This document shows positions 1-7,729 of a DNA stretch of 64,000 nucleotides, piece by piece. The position numbers and the translations under genes are program-made. Where the stretch lies: positions 1 to 64,000 of the forward strand of contig NZ_JADEXZ010000005.1 in the NCBI RefSeq assembly GCF_015206815.1. The letters run 5' to 3'. The notes under the pieces were generated by a model. That model searched no databases and had not been told where the DNA came from. It saw only the letters and a program-made list of their open reading frames with translations. Numbering within the stretch: position 1 is the stretch's first letter; each line of letters opens with the position of its first letter. This DNA is from Fortiea sp. LEGE XX443. Lineage in GTDB: Bacteria > Cyanobacteriota > Cyanobacteriia > Cyanobacteriales > Nostocaceae.

Positions 1-346
1 CTAATTCACATTTGTTACTGGGATTCAATCATTTAATTGCAGCCATGAATCAATTTAAACCCTTTTATGCTTCTGGATGATTTAGCTCCTGAACTACTTG
101 CTTATTCCGGAAAGTGACAGAAGAGGGCTAAACCCCGCATTAGTGCTTTGTGCAAAGCTTGGTTTCTTCCCGAAAATGAGAAATAAAAAAGTAAGGCTTG
201 AGAATATAAAGAGCAAACTGAGCAAAAAATTACCACTAAATTTCATCGTAAACGTCCTGTTCAAGTTGATTTAACTTACACTCTTAGAATTGTTTATTTA
301 AACACTCTTAAACTTAATATTGGTCAGTGAGATCGCTAGTTTTCCT
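1..346. other. Gene-free left edge, possible decayed coding DNA
   Basis: No intact gene is visible. On the + strand short open stretches end in several stops; the stretch at about 220-330 reads like a basic protein tail (KFHRKRPVQVDLTYTLRIVY) and could be the remnant of a broken gene. The family is not recognised and the call is weak. Confidence 0.25.
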
Positions 347-379
347 AGATCCCCGACTTCTTAGAGAAGTCGGGGATCT
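347..379. repeat. 33-bp palindrome, AGATCCCCGACTTCTT family, copy 1
   Basis: Near-perfect inverted repeat: AGATCCCCGACTTCT, a short centre, then AGAAGTCGGGGATCT. The same unit occurs at 496-528, 1529-1561, 7312-7344, 18172-18204 and 27387-27419, always between genes. It would form a strong hairpin in DNA or RNA. Confidence 0.9.
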
Positions 380-495
380 AAAGAAATACTTTTTATACTT
401 AAAACACTCTATCCAAAACGCTTACCCCAAATCACCTAATGCGTATTAGCAATTTCCACAGTATTTAGTACAGCAAGTAACATGACCTTGCTCTT

Positions 496-528
496 AGATC
501 CCCGACTTCTTGAAGAAGTCGGGGATCT
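496..528. repeat. 33-bp palindrome, AGATCCCCGACTTCTT family, copy 2
   Basis: Second copy, 116 bp after the first, with perfect arms around a TTGAA-type centre. It lies about 110 bp upstream of the HTH gene at 638, so it could affect that gene's leader or shield it from upstream transcription. That effect is inference. Confidence 0.9.
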
Positions 529-637
529 GAACCTCACGAACTTCACTAAATTGTAAAAATTATATGTAGTATTATTTATGTATAAGTACTGAAGTTACAA
601 TAACTAATATTAAAGATAGGGACTAAGCATAACTGTA

Positions 638-1129
638 ATGGCATTACACCCTTATGTACAGGGCGATCATCTCGCGCAAAAGTTTATCGAAGCAAACAAG
701 CATTGGAACTTAGAAAAGCTATACAAAGATATCGCCAATATTAAGCAACAAGAAAGGCTGAGGCGGTGTAAACAACTGACTGCGACTGAAAAAGCTTGCT
801 TACGAGGGTTGTTATGTAATTATAGTCCTGCTGAGATTGCGATGGAACTTAGTCGTGAACCCAATGGATTGAGGGTTGACTTGTCTAGAGGTTTGTATCG
901 ATATATTGAAAGTTTGACTGGTACGTGTATCAAAAGCTGGAGTAATGTAGCCAAAAAGTTAGACGATGCTGGGTATAAACATCAACAAGATGCTAGAAAG
1001 TTAAAATTTCCTGCCTCTGCAAGCCAAAATCATGTTGAAAAAGAAGAATCGATTGATAACTCTGTTTTCTGCGATCGCAAAATTCAAGTATCCATACGTA
1101 ATTCTACCCCCCCCCCCGCAAGTTATTAA
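638..1129 (+). CDS. Small HTH-domain protein, vMAP/NB-ARC N-terminal-like
   Basis: A 163-residue protein. Residues about 45-110 look like the helix-turn-helix module often found at the N-terminus of cyanobacterial NB-ARC, AAA or vWA-MoxR-associated signalling proteins: an ACLRGLL helix, then SPAEIAMELS, a conserved-looking RGLYRYIESLTG segment and a KSWSNVAKKL tail. Here the module stands alone, with no ATPase or effector domain behind it. The last residues (STPPPASY) are read through a run of eleven C at 1107-1117. A one-base length change there would join this frame to the next gene, so the present C-terminus may be a slippage product. The family assignment is by eye; function is unknown. 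Confidence 0.6.
   Translation: MALHPYVQGDHLAQKFIEANKHWNLEKLYKDIANIKQQERLRRCKQLTATEKACLRGLLCNYSPAEIAMELSREPNGLRVDLSRGLYRYIESLTGTCIKSWSNVAKKLDDAGYKHQQDARKLKFPASASQNHVEKEESIDNSVFCDRKIQVSIRNSTPPPASY
1107..1117 (+). repeat. Homopolymer run of 11 C at a gene end
   Basis: Eleven consecutive C lie inside the last codons of the HTH gene. The frame that continues into the gene at 1174 is open back through this run, so the tract sits exactly at a possible frame switch. It may be a slippage site or an assembly/sequencing length error. Confidence 0.85.
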
Positions 1130-1173
1130 ATACATTAATTAAATTGATTTTAATTACAAAAGGCTTAGACGTT

Positions 1174-1446
1174 ATGCCAATGAATACTGCTGAATTTCCT
1201 GCTGATGGAGAGTGGAATTTTTATGATGCTAATAGTGAAACAGGATATTACGGCGATTTAAATGACTGTTTAGAGCTTTTGAATAACTCCTGGTTGGAGG
1301 GTGAGGTTTTAAGCGAGGAAGAGTTAGAAACATTACAAACTTTGATACATAAAGTAAACGCAAGGCTAAGAGAAATTAAGAATCAATGCCTCACTACTGG
1401 TAGTGCAGAAACAGAAAATTGGTCAATATCTTTTGAGTGCGAGTAG
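1174..1446 (+). CDS. Hypothetical acidic small protein
   Basis: About 90 residues from the ATG at 1174 (MPMNTAEF), which has a purine-rich AAAAGG stretch 12 bases upstream; an ATG at 1180 is also possible. The protein is acidic, with an ELLNNSWLEGEVLSEEELETLQ segment expected to be helical. No family is recognised. Its frame is open upstream to the C run ending the HTH gene, so it may be the C-terminal part of that protein rather than a separate gene. Confidence 0.5.
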   Translation: MPMNTAEFPADGEWNFYDANSETGYYGDLNDCLELLNNSWLEGEVLSEEELETLQTLIHKVNARLREIKNQCLTTGSAETENWSISFECE

Positions 1447-1528
1447 AAAGAAAAAGATGATTTATTTTCAATCATTACCATCAGATAAAAATATAAAAAC
1501 ATTTTTTAATATCTTTTTGTGAAGAACA

Positions 1529-1561
1529 AGATCCCCGACTTCTTTGAGAAATCGGGGATCT
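1529..1561. repeat. 33-bp palindrome, AGATCCCCGACTTCTT family, copy 3
   Basis: Copy with one arm mismatch (AAATCGGGG). It lies between the tail-to-tail genes ending at 1446 (+) and 1576 (-), where it could act as a two-way terminator hairpin. Confidence 0.85.
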
Positions 1562-1575
1562 GAGTTTTTAGTCCA

Positions 1576-1818
1576 TCAATAACTAGAGCATCGGGAACAA
1601 AAATGAGGACTGAATTTACAAAATTCATTACCTGTCAAGGTATAAACCGTACAATAAGGGAAACTAGTAATTTCAACTCTGGCTTTTTGTGATGTCGGCG
1701 CTGTTGCAGAGGCTTGATGAGACTTGCGTTTAGCTAAAATCGCAAACAGAAGCTTAGGAAATGCTAAACAGGCGATCGCATTAATCAGAGTGAGGAATAT
1801 CCCATCTGTGAAATTCAT
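1576..1818 (-). CDS. Hypothetical small membrane protein
   Basis: An 80-residue reading frame with one hydrophobic N-terminal segment (about residues 5-28), a basic stretch (AKRKSHQ) and a Cys-rich tail (FCSRCSSY). The ATG at 1818 has a GGTGAT motif a few bases upstream. No family is recognised. The membrane helix followed by positive charges suggests a bitopic protein, but coding status is uncertain because nothing else supports it. Confidence 0.4.
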   Translation of the reverse strand: MNFTDGIFLTLINAIACLAFPKLLFAILAKRKSHQASATAPTSQKARVEITSFPYCTVYTLTGNEFCKFSPHFCSRCSSY

Positions 1819-2069
1819 AGGTAATCACCCCCGTTGAAAAGTTAGGTGGTCGCTGTTTTTGTCTGCAAACATCAAATTCAGCAGTTATTGGAGCATGTAT
1901 TGCTTGCAGTTTATATAAATTAACTTTAACATAAATTTTTATCAATACAACCGTAGATTTTGCGAAATAGCTGACACAATCGGCGATGTAGAGATAAAGG
2001 AAAAATATTGTAACGTCGTAGCAAAATAAGCTAGAACGAAAAAAATTATTACATTCTAGGTAATGTGTT

Positions 2070-4040
2070 ATGTCAAACACCCAACCTGCGTCTTCCATAT
2101 TATCTAACATTAGCCAGAGAGAAAAGCTGGCATTACAGGGTTTAGTAGATTACACAAAAGTAAATTTGCTATCCGAGATTTGGCCTTTAGCTGCAAAGCA
2201 ATTTGGCAGTATTGTGGCGTTGCGGATTCCGCACTCAAAACCCGAAGCTGTGATTACTTTTGCCCAGTTGGCTGATCAAATTCAACAATTTGCGGCTGGC
2301 TTACAAGCTTTAGAAGTCCAAGTAGGCGATCGCATTTCCCTCATTGCCGATAACAGTCCTCGGTGGTTGATTGCCGATCAAGGTATCATGACTGCTGGAG
2401 CTGTTAACGCAGTGCGTAGTTCCCAAGCGGAAAAAGAGGAACTGCTGTTTATTATTGCCAACAGTGGCAGCACAGTTTTGGTACTTGAAGATTTAAAAAC
2501 CCTGAGTAAATTAAGGGAGCGCCTGAATGATCTGCCCATTCGATTGGTAATTTTACTTTCTGATGAAACTCCACCAACCGACAACGCACTCAAAATTCTG
2601 AACTTTCCCCAGTTGCAGGACATTGGTGCAAACAATACATTGGTGCGGGTTCAGCAAGATCCTAATGCCTTGGCAACTCTAATTTATACATCTGGCACTA
2701 CAGGTAAACCCAAGGGTGTAATGCTGTCTCACAGCAATTTGATGCACCAAGTTAGAAACCTCAGAGCAATAGTCCAACCACAGCCTGGGGATATTGTTTT
2801 AAGTATTCTGCCTACTTGGCACAGTTACGAACGCAGTGGTGAATACTTCTTACTAGCCCAAGGTTGTACGCAAATTTACACAAACTTGCGTTCTGTTAAA
2901 CGTGATTTGAAAGAATTTAAACCTCATTTCATGATTGGTGTCCCCCGCCTGTGGGAATCGATTTATGAAGGAGTTCAAAAGCAGTTTCGGGAACAACCTG
3001 CAAACAAGCAACGCCTAATTAATACTTTTTTGGGCATTAGCGAGAAATATATCAAAGCCCGGAGAATTGTCCAAGGATTGAGTTTAGATCATGTCCATGC
3101 CTCAGCCGTGGAGCAATTAGTGGCTAGAATACAGGTATTAGCTTTGTGGCCGCTTCATGCTTTAGCAGACAAACTAGTTTATGCCACAGTCAGAGAAGCC
3201 ACAGGCGGAAGAATCAAACAAGTAATTAGTGGTGGTGGGGCGCTGCCAAGACACATAGATACATTTTTTGAAATTATTGGTGTAGAAATTTTACAAGGCT
3301 ACGGTTTAACAGAAACTTCGCCGGTGACTAATGCCCGTCGTCCTTGGCGCAATTTCCGTGGTTCATCCGGGCAACCAATTCCAGGGACAGAAGTAAAAAT
3401 TGTAGATCCTGAAAATCGCCAGCCTCTACCAAAAGGACAACGAGGTTTGGTGCTGTTGAAAGGGCCGCAAATCATGCAAGGGTATTACCAAAATCCCGAA
3501 GCCACAGCCAAAGCCATTGATCCTGAAGGTTGGTTTGATAGCGGTGACTTGGGTTGGGTAACACCACAAAATGACTTGGTGTTGACTGGTAGGGCAAAAG
3601 ATACAATCGTCTTGACCAATGGGGAAAACATCGAGCCACAGCCAATTGAAGATGCGTGTTTGCGATCGCCTTATATTGACCAAATCATGCTCGTCGGACA
3701 AGATCAGCGTAGTCTCGGTGCTTTGATTGTCCCCAATCTCGACGCTTTGGCAAAATGGGCTGAGAGTCAGAACCTAGAATTACATCTACCAGAACAAAAC
3801 TCAGAATCCAGCACTAATGTTGACCTAGAGAGTAAAATAATCCAGGATTTGTTTCGCCAAGAATTGAATCGGGAAGTGCAGAACCGTCCAGGTTATCGCC
3901 CAGATGATCGCATCGGCCCATTCAGACTAATTCTAGAACCGTTTTCTATCGAAAATGGCTTGATGACTCAAACCCTCAAAATCCGGCGACACATTGTTGC
4001 AGAAAGCTACCACGAACTGATTAATGGAATGTTTGTCTAA
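2070..4040 (+). CDS. aas: Long-chain acyl-ACP synthetase / fatty acid-CoA ligase
   Basis: A 656-residue ANL-superfamily adenylate-forming enzyme. It shows the AMP-binding P-loop YTSGTTGKPKG at about 206-216, a GYGLTETSP motif in the middle, WFDSGDLG near residue 490 and the hinge/lysine region GRAKDTIVLTNGENIEP. Length and the MSNTQ...SQREKL-type N-terminus fit the cyanobacterial acyl-acyl carrier protein synthetase (Synechocystis slr1609 type), which recycles free fatty acids released from membrane lipids by activating them with ATP. Eukaryotic-type long-chain acyl-CoA ligases share the fold, so acyl-CoA activity cannot be excluded from sequence. The YlqD-like gene follows after 38 bp on the same strand and may be co-transcribed. 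Confidence 0.9.
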   Translation: MSNTQPASSILSNISQREKLALQGLVDYTKVNLLSEIWPLAAKQFGSIVALRIPHSKPEAVITFAQLADQIQQFAAGLQALEVQVGDRISLIADNSPRWLIADQGIMTAGAVNAVRSSQAEKEELLFIIANSGSTVLVLEDLKTLSKLRERLNDLPIRLVILLSDETPPTDNALKILNFPQLQDIGANNTLVRVQQDPNALATLIYTSGTTGKPKGVMLSHSNLMHQVRNLRAIVQPQPGDIVLSILPTWHSYERSGEYFLLAQGCTQIYTNLRSVKRDLKEFKPHFMIGVPRLWESIYEGVQKQFREQPANKQRLINTFLGISEKYIKARRIVQGLSLDHVHASAVEQLVARIQVLALWPLHALADKLVYATVREATGGRIKQVISGGGALPRHIDTFFEIIGVEILQGYGLTETSPVTNARRPWRNFRGSSGQPIPGTEVKIVDPENRQPLPKGQRGLVLLKGPQIMQGYYQNPEATAKAIDPEGWFDSGDLGWVTPQNDLVLTGRAKDTIVLTNGENIEPQPIEDACLRSPYIDQIMLVGQDQRSLGALIVPNLDALAKWAESQNLELHLPEQNSESSTNVDLESKIIQDLFRQELNREVQNRPGYRPDDRIGPFRLILEPFSIENGLMTQTLKIRRHIVAESYHELINGMFV

Positions 4041-4078
4041 ACATTCCAAATGCAAACTTTATAGAGTGAACGTGAAAT

Positions 4079-4528
4079 ATGGATGTCTCCAACCCTCAAT
4101 TACTTTTGAAGCGTGTCGTCAATGTCAAAGTTATTGTTACTCCCCTCTGGAGAGAGGAAGTGCAGCAGCAATTACAAGCCCAGATCAATCAACTTGATCA
4201 GCAATTGCAACAACTCGATATGGAAGGACAAAGAGCGATCGCCGCAATTCAAAAGCAAAGTATCCAACCACCTAGTCCCCAAACCCTGCAACAAATTGAC
4301 AATATCCAACTGCAAGTCAATCAAAAGAAAAGCGAATTCCTAGAGCAAAAAAATCAAATGCTGCAAAACCTCCAGCAAGTACAGTTGCTTGAGTTGGATC
4401 AAGAAGTCAATCAATTTCAGATGGAAGGATTTTTCCGTGTCGAACGGGGTGATAACTTAATTAGCAAAATGCAGGTTGAAATCGTGATCCGCGATGGTAT
4501 TGTCGAAGATATTCGCGGCGATATCTAA
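4079..4528 (+). CDS. YlqD family coiled-coil protein
   Basis: A 149-residue protein. It opens with LLLKRVVNVKVIVTPLWREE, then a long Gln-rich coiled coil at about 28-115 (repeated QLDQQLQQ-type heptads), and ends with a compact C-terminal part (GFFRVERGDNLISKMQVEIVIRDGIVEDIRGDI). This layout matches the YlqD family, whose role is not established. It lies 38 bp after the acyl-ACP synthetase gene. Its stop is followed at once by a TGAAGTx heptamer hairpin that could end transcription. Confidence 0.85.
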   Translation: MDVSNPQLLLKRVVNVKVIVTPLWREEVQQQLQAQINQLDQQLQQLDMEGQRAIAAIQKQSIQPPSPQTLQQIDNIQLQVNQKKSEFLEQKNQMLQNLQQVQLLELDQEVNQFQMEGFFRVERGDNLISKMQVEIVIRDGIVEDIRGDI

Positions 4529-4531
4529 TAA

Positions 4532-4588
4532 AGTATGAAGTCTGAAGTTTGAAGTCTGAAAATTTTATACTTCACACTTCAGACTTTT
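4532..4588. repeat. TGAAGTx heptamer STRR forming a hairpin
   Basis: Tandem 7-mers (AGTATGAAGTCTGAAGTTTGAAG...) are followed by their reverse complement (ACTTCACACTTCAGACTT). The right arm overlaps the 3' end of the minus-strand gene at 4565-5110 and encodes its last residues and stop codon. Short tandem heptamers of this type are typical of heterocystous cyanobacteria. Confidence 0.9.
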
Positions 4589-5110
4589 ACTTTGGCGACT
4601 CCCAGTTTTACACTCTATCTGGGAGCCAGCCCAGACAATTTGCCATATAGGTGGTGAACTCACTAATAGCGATCGCCCAAAGGTATTCATCTCCACACGA
4701 TATTTAATGACATTAACCGAATCGCGTTTTTGCGGGATGTGTGTGATTGTCACTAGAGCTTGATTGGGTTGCGGATAAGTCACCTCTACCTTGCGTGTTC
4801 CTTTTTCTAAACTGATATCTTCAACAGCATTCAGTGCCAAGGTTTCAGGGTCGCTACCTTGGAGAGCCGAGTTGAGATTTTCTAATGGTATAGTTTTATA
4901 GTCAACACGCTCTGGATAAACCTCAGTATTTTCAGAATTGTGCATGACTGAAAATTGTGGTTTTTCTTCATTTCCCGGATGTAAATTCGTCATCGAAGAT
5001 TGATGCTGGGTGAGATAAACGCTAGTAACAGCAGTGGCAAACACACTGAGTATCAAAATCCGCAGAAACTTCCATTTTCCTGACAGCATAAACTCAACAA
5101 AAATTTCCAA
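4565..5110 (-). CDS. Hypothetical membrane-anchored protein
   Basis: A 181-residue protein with one N-terminal hydrophobic segment at about 15-34 (FLRILILSVFATAVTSVYLT) and a predicted periplasmic domain rich in beta-strand-like stretches (KVEVTYPQPNQALVTITHIPQ, VIKYRVEMNTFG). Family not recognised. The final residues (SLKCEV) and the stop codon are encoded by the heptamer repeat at 4532-4588, so the native C-terminus may have been replaced when the repeat expanded. It converges on the YlqD gene. Confidence 0.65.
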   Translation of the reverse strand: MEIFVEFMLSGKWKFLRILILSVFATAVTSVYLTQHQSSMTNLHPGNEEKPQFSVMHNSENTEVYPERVDYKTIPLENLNSALQGSDPETLALNAVEDISLEKGTRKVEVTYPQPNQALVTITHIPQKRDSVNVIKYRVEMNTFGRSLLVSSPPIWQIVWAGSQIECKTGSRQSKSLKCEV

Positions 5111-5439
5111 CAGACTAATTGCTAATTTTGAATTTTAAATTGAAATTAAACAATTAATCATCTACCATTCGCTCAGAATAAAATTCTGTGTTTAGATATG
5201 GAGTGGAAAAATATAAACATATATAATAATTAGTTTGATTAGGGAAAAACTTGTGCTGGCTATTGTTATAGTAACCCGCTTTGATTTCTGAATCACTCGT
5301 AGAGATAGGGAACAGGGAACAGGGAAGAAAGAATAAATGTGTACTGAGTTTTGTTCAAAAATCAAATAGGAATCCTATAATTAACCCTTAACTGTTACAA
5401 AGCAAGATACTAAGACCCTCATCTCGTCTTAAAGTTCCT
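5111..5439. other. Intergenic region before endonuclease V
   Basis: A 329-bp AT-rich spacer between divergent genes, presumably holding both promoters. The one distinct feature is a short GGGAACA tandem repeat near 5308-5325. No convincing promoter, hairpin or small gene was seen. Confidence 0.5.
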
Positions 5440-6105
5440 ATGAAAATTTATCAACCTCATATTTGGCCACAAACCATAGAGGAAGCTATTACTATTCAAG
5501 AAAATTTGAGTCAACGAGTAATTACAGAAAATAGATTTTCAGAACCCATCCGTTATGTTGCTGGGGTAGATATGGGTTTTGAAGATGACGGTAAAATTAG
5601 CCGCGCTGCTGTCGCAGTGCTGAGTTTTCCTGATTTGCAAGTGGTAGAAACAACCCTAGCACATCGTTCGACTTCATTTCCTTACATTCCTGGCTTCTTG
5701 TCATTTCGAGAAATTCCCGCTGTACTTGATGCCTTAGAAAAAATTCAAACAGCACCAGATATTATCCTCTGTGATGGACAAGGAATCGCTCATCCCCGCA
5801 GATTTGGTATAGCCAGCCATCTGGGGGTAATTTTGGATATGCCGACAATTGGTGTGGCTAAATCACTATTAATTGGTAAACATGAGGAATTACCAGAAAC
5901 TAAAGGTAGTTGGCAACCACTAATACATAAAGGTGAAACTATCGGTGCAGTTTTACGAACTCGCGTCGGAGTTAAACCGTTATATATTTCCAGTGGTCAT
6001 AAAATTAGCTTGACAACAGCAGTTGATTATGTGTTGCGCTGTACGCCAAAATATCGGCTACCGGAAACTACCCGCGTAGCTGATAAATTAGCTTCTAACA
6101 GATAG
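5440..6105 (+). CDS. nfi: Endonuclease V (deoxyinosine 3' endonuclease)
   Basis: A 221-residue protein of the usual family size. It carries the endonuclease V signatures: GVDMGF with Asp44, the FPYIPGFLSFRE motif with Glu91, and CDGQGIAHPRRFGIASHLG with Asp112 and the following His, matching the metal-binding carboxylates of characterised homologues. GVAKS and the KPLYISSGH tail are also typical. The enzyme cuts DNA near deaminated bases such as hypoxanthine and starts their repair. It stands alone, with a heptamer repeat downstream. Confidence 0.95.
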   Translation: MKIYQPHIWPQTIEEAITIQENLSQRVITENRFSEPIRYVAGVDMGFEDDGKISRAAVAVLSFPDLQVVETTLAHRSTSFPYIPGFLSFREIPAVLDALEKIQTAPDIILCDGQGIAHPRRFGIASHLGVILDMPTIGVAKSLLIGKHEELPETKGSWQPLIHKGETIGAVLRTRVGVKPLYISSGHKISLTTAVDYVLRCTPKYRLPETTRVADKLASNR

Positions 6106-6182
6106 TCACTGTAATTATACCTTTTCTCTAAAATTAGGCAACACATTCAAACCCCACAACCCATACCAAATCAGAGTTTATT

Positions 6183-6246
6183 AATTACGAATTACGTTAG
6201 CGAGGAACGAGCGTCATTACGAATTACGAATTACGAATTACGAATT
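6183..6246. repeat. TTACGAA heptamer STRR with internal insert
   Basis: Tandem ATTACGA/ATTACGAATT units are interrupted once by about 20 bp (GTTAGCGAGGAACGAGCGTC) and then resume for several units. It lies between the endonuclease V and SGNH hydrolase genes. No function is evident. Confidence 0.9.
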
Positions 6247-6377
6247 GGTATTAGTCTTCAATGCTGTGAAATATCCCGAAAAAACAACGTTGCAGGATTA
6301 ATGACAAAAAATACACGCTTAAATAGTGTAGAAATGTATAGAATCTTGTAAAGATATAAAATATAGTATTTTTTAGG

Positions 6378-7097
6378 ATGCAAACATTACAAGCTCTTTC
6401 TTCAATGCAACTGTCTTTAGCCCCAAATCAATGTCAGTCTTTGAAGATTGTCGCTCTTGGAGACAGCATAGTCTACGGTTTTGGTGATCCTGAACGCGGT
6501 GGCTGGGTTGAACAACTGCGGCGATGGTGGATGTTGCCGGATAGTGCTGGTCATGTTTTATATAATTTAGGTGTCAGAGGCGATCGCACACAACAAGTCG
6601 CCCAACGATTAGAAGTAGAATTTCGCCATCGCGGTGAACTCCGCAATCGCGTTCCTGATTTGATTATTCTTTCAGTAGGTGTGAATGATTCAGCGCGGTT
6701 AAGTCGTCCCAATGGCAAAAACTACACTGATTTTGCTGTTTTTGAATCGGATATCGCTCATTTGCTAGATTTAGCACAACAACTTTGCCCAGTTTTATTT
6801 GTGGGTATGGTTCCAATAGATGAAGCAAAGATGCCATTTCTCGATTGTTTTTACTTCAATCATAATGACCAACACCATTACAAAGAAGCCACTCGCCTAG
6901 CTTGTAACAAACGCCAAATTCCCTACTTAGATATTTTTGACTTATGGATGGGACGCGGTGATACTTGGTTACGCCAACGTTTAAGTACAGATGGTCTACA
7001 TCCCAATACACTAGGCTATCAAGCTTTATTAGACGATGTGCTGACATGGGATGCGTTAGCAGCCTATCATTCTCAGCCAGAATACCAACTGCGGTAA
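6378..7097 (+). CDS. SGNH/GDSL-type esterase or lipase
   Basis: A 239-residue single-domain hydrolase. The four SGNH blocks are visible: GDS with nucleophile Ser30, the NLGVRGDR segment with the oxyanion Gly, GVND with Asn103, and STDGLHPN with catalytic Asp205 and His208. No signal peptide is seen, so it is probably cytoplasmic. Family members cleave esters of lipids, polysaccharides or thioesters; the substrate cannot be told. The ATG follows AGG directly (AGGATG), and an unusually AT-rich leader precedes it. Both neighbours are separated from it by repeat-rich spacers, so it is likely monocistronic. Confidence 0.9.
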   Translation: MQTLQALSSMQLSLAPNQCQSLKIVALGDSIVYGFGDPERGGWVEQLRRWWMLPDSAGHVLYNLGVRGDRTQQVAQRLEVEFRHRGELRNRVPDLIILSVGVNDSARLSRPNGKNYTDFAVFESDIAHLLDLAQQLCPVLFVGMVPIDEAKMPFLDCFYFNHNDQHHYKEATRLACNKRQIPYLDIFDLWMGRGDTWLRQRLSTDGLHPNTLGYQALLDDVLTWDALAAYHSQPEYQLR

Positions 7098-7234
7098 TTG
7101 TGGTGTTATTACCAAGAGCGATCGCCTCACCTTTATGTTACTATCGCTCCATTCGATTTTGTCTTAATTAAGTAATTGAATTAGTTAATTACATAGCAAT
7201 CTTATCTGAATTTGTGATATGGCAGGTGACAGGG

Positions 7235-7301
7235 TTAAAAGTCTTTTAGTGCATGAGTTTTATCATTGGCCGATGTCCTAACTGCCTTGGCTACTGCTAT
7301 A
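7235..7301 (+). repeat. 67-bp repeat, left copy of an inverted pair
   Basis: The 67 bases match the reverse complement of 10480-10546 exactly as read. The two copies flank the antiporter gene and the small gene behind it. No protein is encoded. Confidence 0.9.
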
Positions 7302-7311
7302 GATAGTATCC

Positions 7312-7344
7312 AGATCCCCGACTTCTTAAAGAAGTTGGGTATCT
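7312..7344. repeat. 33-bp palindrome, AGATCCCCGACTTCTT family, copy 4
   Basis: Imperfect copy (GAAGTTGGGTATCT in the right arm), ten bases after the 67-bp repeat. The rest of the 7098-7729 spacer is AT-rich with no gene seen; it presumably holds the antiporter promoter. Confidence 0.8.
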
Positions 7345-7729
7345 TCTTTCTCTCGAATGATTAAAATTATCAAGAGGTAATTTTAAGTTATTTATCTAGT
7401 ATTAATTACATAGACCATCTGTAAATTTCTAGACAAAAATTTTGGCATAAAATTGCTAAATCGCATTTATTAGCATTTAAATTTATGACAAAGTTCTAAC
7501 CAATATTTATTAATTAATGACTAAATTTTAAACCGCTAATTTGTCTAATATTCTCTAAATATCTCTTGAATTCACAGCAATTCACTGCCAATTGGTGTGA
7601 CTGTGCCGTAACAATAATTAACATCGTAATCAAGTATAAATTTACATGGAATATGCTGAACAAGGTTGACAATTTACCTTTCTTTAAAGAATTATCTTAG
7701 GGAAACCAGATAGTCATTGAGAGAAAACC

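Noticed and set aside
1781-2110. Minus-strand 109-codon frame crossing the acyl-ACP synthetase start
   Set aside because: It overlaps the start of a certain gene and another better-supported small gene, and reads as low-quality sequence.
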